A stretch of 9,716 bases of DNA, taken from assembly GCA_027488055.1 (NCBI GenBank), contig JAIYCK010000177.1, forward strand, positions 1 to 9,716. Reading direction: 5' to 3'. Below the pieces are notes generated by a model, which saw nothing but the letters and a program-made list of their open reading frames with translations, ran no database searches and was not told the origin of the DNA. The position numbers and the translations under genes are program-made. Positions 7,454 through 9,716 of this stretch are shown one piece after another. Source of the stretch: Flavobacteriales bacterium. GTDB taxonomy: Bacteria; Bacteroidota; Bacteroidia; Flavobacteriales_D; Sanyastnellaceae. Each line of letters opens with the position of its first letter. The stretch's first letter is position 1.

Positions 7454-8143
7454 ATGTGGTACCTCAATGAATGTATGGATTTGTTTTTTCCCCATTATTG
7501 CGCGGGTTGTGGCGTGTCATTGCGCAATTATCAGAAAGCACTTTGTTTGCATTGCCTCACCAAGTTACCGCGCACCCGCATGCATGACTTTGTAGATAAC
7601 CGATTAGAAAGATTGCTGTGGGGGCGGGTATCCTATGCCAGTGCTTCGGCTTTTTTGCGCATGCCAAAAAACAGCGAAGTGCATCGGATGATCCACGAAC
7701 TTAAATACAAAAGCAACCAAGCCATTGGGTTGGAATTGGGGACTATGTTCGGGGCAGAGCTTAGGTCCAGCGAACGTATGTCGCATTTCGACTATGTGAT
7801 TCCTGTGCCTTTGCATCCCAAACGATTGAAAGAAAGGGGTTACAATCAGTGCGACTCCATCGTGCAGGGGGTAGCAGAATCCATGCAGACCTCGTATAGT
7901 TTGGACAACCTGGTCAGAAATCATTATAATGCCTCACAAACACGGATGAGTCGCTACAAACGGTGGCAAAATGTAGAAGCCATCTTCCGCGTAGTCGATC
8001 CCGGTGCCCTCGAGCATGCACATGTCTTGCTGGTGGATGATGTGATTACAACAGGTTCTACGATCGAGGCTTGTGCCAATGTGCTCGCAGATATCAAAGG
8101 CATTCGGATTTCGATTGCCTCACTAGCCATTCCGCAGGTATGA
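7454..8143 (+). CDS. comF: ComF-family phosphoribosyltransferase-like protein
   Basis: ComF-family proteins support DNA uptake or later processing of incoming DNA in competent bacteria; their exact chemistry is unsettled. Counting from the ATG at 7454 (229 residues), a zinc-ribbon-like knuckle has paired cysteines Cys16/Cys19 and Cys31/Cys34, just after the family-typical start LFFPHYCAGC. A PRTase-type domain follows, with VPLHPKRLKERGYNQ (about 118-132) and the PRPP-binding loop VLLVDDVITTGST (191-203) with Asp195-Asp196. The frame opens further upstream at a GTG (7385), but that adds 23 residues not typical of the family; ATG 7475 is a second possible start. No convincing promoter was seen. 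The gene converges with rseP, their stop codons directly abutting. The family call is firm, while a role in competence here is inferred. Confidence 0.9.
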   Translation: MWYLNECMDLFFPHYCAGCGVSLRNYQKALCLHCLTKLPRTRMHDFVDNRLERLLWGRVSYASASAFLRMPKNSEVHRMIHELKYKSNQAIGLELGTMFGAELRSSERMSHFDYVIPVPLHPKRLKERGYNQCDSIVQGVAESMQTSYSLDNLVRNHYNASQTRMSRYKRWQNVEAIFRVVDPGALEHAHVLLVDDVITTGSTIEACANVLADIKGIRISIASLAIPQV

Positions 8144-9457
8144 TCATTCGCCTAAGAGGGCGCGCACGGCGTCCATGCCATTGCCGTAAAGCATCAAACC
8201 CAATAGCAGCACCATGCCAACCAATTGTGAACGTTCCATAATCTTTTGACTCACAGCCCGGCCCGTGATCATTTCCCACAGCAGGAAAATGACATGACCG
8301 CCGTCCAAGGCAGGGATGGGTAAGATATTCATGAAGGCGAGTATCAGGGAGATCAACGCTGTGCGTTCCCAGAAAATTTGCCAGTCCCATTCCTTTGGAA
8401 ACAGCTTCGCAAAAGTGGCAAAACCGCCCACTTGGGTGGCTCCTTTTTTACTAAACAAAAAGCGCAGTTGACTTGCATAGTCCGTCACGGTTTCCCACGC
8501 TTCGCTGGCTCCATTGGAAAGGGCGCTACCGATACCATATTCGAGATGAGTGAAATTTAAAAAAGTTGCTGGAGGGACAGCCATTACGCCAATTTTACCC
8601 TCGGCATCGGTGGTGCACGCAAGCATACCAGACTCTCCATTGCGCAAATAGTGAATCGTCACCGATGTGTCTTTGTTTTTTTGAAGTTGAGAGAGCAAGT
8701 CTGCATAGTACTCACTGCGGTACTCGTTGATGCCCACGATTTGATCACCCTCAAGTAAGCCAGCTGTTTTTGCACCTGAAGTCTCTGCAAACTCCTGAAT
8801 CACGAAGGGAACTCTGACCATGAAACAACCTGATTTCACACCGCTATCGACGAGCAATTGACCGAAATCTGCTGGCAATTGGAGGTCCAAAAGGCTATTG
8901 TTGCGCATCACTGTGATGGACTTCGGATCGTCCAATAGGATGGTTTTGTTTACTTTTTCTTGACCAGCAGGTTTTACTCCATCGATGGCTACTATTTTAT
9001 CTCCATCTTGAAATCCGTATTGGTACATGATGGGATGGCAATGCAAACCATAAGTTGCATTTTCAACAGCCAAGGTGTCGCGGCCCCATGTGAACAGAAT
9101 CGCCGAGTAGATCACGCAACCGACAAAAATGTTGACCACCACACCGCCGATCATGATGATGAGGCGCTGCCAGGCTGGTTTCGATCTGAATTCCCACGGT
9201 TCCGCGGGTTTGTCCAACTGATCTTTGTCCATGCTTTCATCCACCATACCAGCTATTTTCACATAGCCACCCAAAGGCAACCACCCAATTCCATAGGTTG
9301 TTTCGCCTACCTTTTTCTTGATCAAAGAAAAGTAAGGGTCAAAAAAGAGGTAAAATTTTTCGACACGTGTCTTGAATAATTTGGCGGGGATAAAATGACC
9401 CAATTCGTGCAGAATGATCAACAACGAAAGGCTCAGGATCAATTGAAATAAAAGCAT
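8144..9457 (-). CDS. rseP: RseP-type site-2 zinc metalloprotease
   Basis: This is a membrane-embedded protease that cuts transmembrane segments of substrates such as anti-sigma factors during envelope stress signalling in known cases. The 437 residues contain the zinc-binding HELGH (17-21) in the first membrane helix and the third-ligand motif NILPIPALDGG (377-387, Asp385) near the C-terminus. Between them are the family GG-containing helix (about 99-121) and two PDZ-like regions (about 145-195 and 220-275), where LLEGDQIVGIN (234-244) is a typical PDZ start. The stretch GIGWLPLGGYVKIAGM (56-71) is characteristic. The final helix is about 411-425. The start is well fixed: an in-frame TAA lies nine bases before the ATG. 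The stop abuts the comF stop with no terminator between. I saw no clear promoter in the 182 bases upstream, and the local substrate is unknown. Confidence 0.95.
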   Translation of the reverse strand: MLLFQLILSLSLLIILHELGHFIPAKLFKTRVEKFYLFFDPYFSLIKKKVGETTYGIGWLPLGGYVKIAGMVDESMDKDQLDKPAEPWEFRSKPAWQRLIIMIGGVVVNIFVGCVIYSAILFTWGRDTLAVENATYGLHCHPIMYQYGFQDGDKIVAIDGVKPAGQEKVNKTILLDDPKSITVMRNNSLLDLQLPADFGQLLVDSGVKSGCFMVRVPFVIQEFAETSGAKTAGLLEGDQIVGINEYRSEYYADLLSQLQKNKDTSVTIHYLRNGESGMLACTTDAEGKIGVMAVPPATFLNFTHLEYGIGSALSNGASEAWETVTDYASQLRFLFSKKGATQVGGFATFAKLFPKEWDWQIFWERTALISLILAFMNILPIPALDGGHVIFLLWEMITGRAVSQKIMERSQLVGMVLLLGLMLYGNGMDAVRALLGE

Positions 9458-9639
9458 GTAAAAATATTATTCTTGTTTACGTGGCTAAGTTAGCTCAATA
9501 TGCGGGACGATGCATGCGCGATAACAACAATTAGGAGCGGATTCCATCCCATTTTACTCGGCGTCAGATCACAGACAGCCAACATTTCATGGCTTGAAAT
9601 AAAGTTGGTTAGAGAGTAGGTCCAATCTCTTTTGATGAG

Positions 9640-9716
9640 TTACCCCTTGATCTGATTCATATAGGCTGCAACGTATTTGCCAATGACATCGAATTCCAGA
9701 TTAACGGTATCGCCTG
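9640..9716 (-). CDS. ribE: Riboflavin synthase, alpha-subunit type, C-terminal fragment (cut by window end)
   Basis: Only the last 24 codons and the TAA (9640-9642) are in the window. They read GDTVNLEFDVIGKYVAAYMN followed by QIKG. The pattern GD-x-VN-(L/I)-E-x-D-x-(I/L)-x-KY is the C-terminal signature of the second lumazine-binding repeat of riboflavin synthase. The enzyme converts two molecules of 6,7-dimethyl-8-ribityllumazine into riboflavin plus a pyrimidine in the cytoplasm. The assignment rests on a short but distinctive stretch. The gene reads leftward, in the same direction as rseP, with a 182-base gap. I see no strong terminator after it, so read-through into rseP is possible. Confidence 0.85.
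   Translation of the reverse strand, partial: GDTVNLEFDVIGKYVAAYMNQIKG

Noticed and set aside
9584..9600. Hairpin ATTTCA / TGAAAT with a 5-base loop downstream of the riboflavin synthase gene
   Set aside because: The 6-bp A+T-rich stem is weak and no U-tract follows it on the minus strand, so a terminator cannot be claimed.
9611..9630. AGAGA / TCTCT inverted repeat just after the riboflavin synthase stop
   Set aside because: The stem is only five base pairs around a ten-base loop with no U-run after it. Such repeats are expected by chance.

Overview
The window most likely comes from a Bacteroidota genome. The evidence is a match to the Bacteroidota TAnnTTTG promoter element, start codons without clear Shine-Dalgarno sequences, a site-2 protease whose N-terminal half reads like the Bacteroidota RseP family, and an RND permease with features I recall from Bacteroidota members. 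I cannot place it below phylum.

Left edge (1-586): the 3' end of an unidentified rightward gene (stop at 314). It is followed by about 210 bases with no convincing gene, and then a perfect 14-bp hairpin flanked by A and T runs at 527-562. That hairpin can end transcription from both sides.

Centre (587-7307): one leftward operon encoding a complete tripartite efflux system with its own regulator. In transcription order it is a TetR-family repressor, a TolC-family outer-membrane channel, a periplasmic adaptor lipoprotein and an AcrB-type inner-membrane RND permease, with gaps of only 21, 37 and 42 bases. Upstream of the regulator is a promoter-like element (TATATTTG) and a 29-bp imperfect palindrome covering its -33 region. 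This is a plausible operator through which the regulator represses itself and the pump until a ligand binds. The promoter lies so close to the regulator that translation probably starts at a TTG near the 5' end of the mRNA, downstream of the upstream in-frame ATG.

Right part (7454-9716): a rightward comF-like phosphoribosyltransferase gene runs head-on into a leftward rseP-like site-2 protease gene. Their stop codons abut inside the palindrome TGATCA. Upstream of rseP, after 182 bases in which I see no strong signal, the window ends in the last 24 codons of riboflavin synthase, alpha subunit type.

Most of the window is ordinary chromosomal housekeeping plus a drug or metabolite efflux operon. 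I see no mobile element, CRISPR array, tRNA or rRNA, and no clearly new system. The points most worth a second look are the operator/promoter arrangement, the probable leaderless TTG start, and the unusual residues and extra membrane segments of the RND permease.
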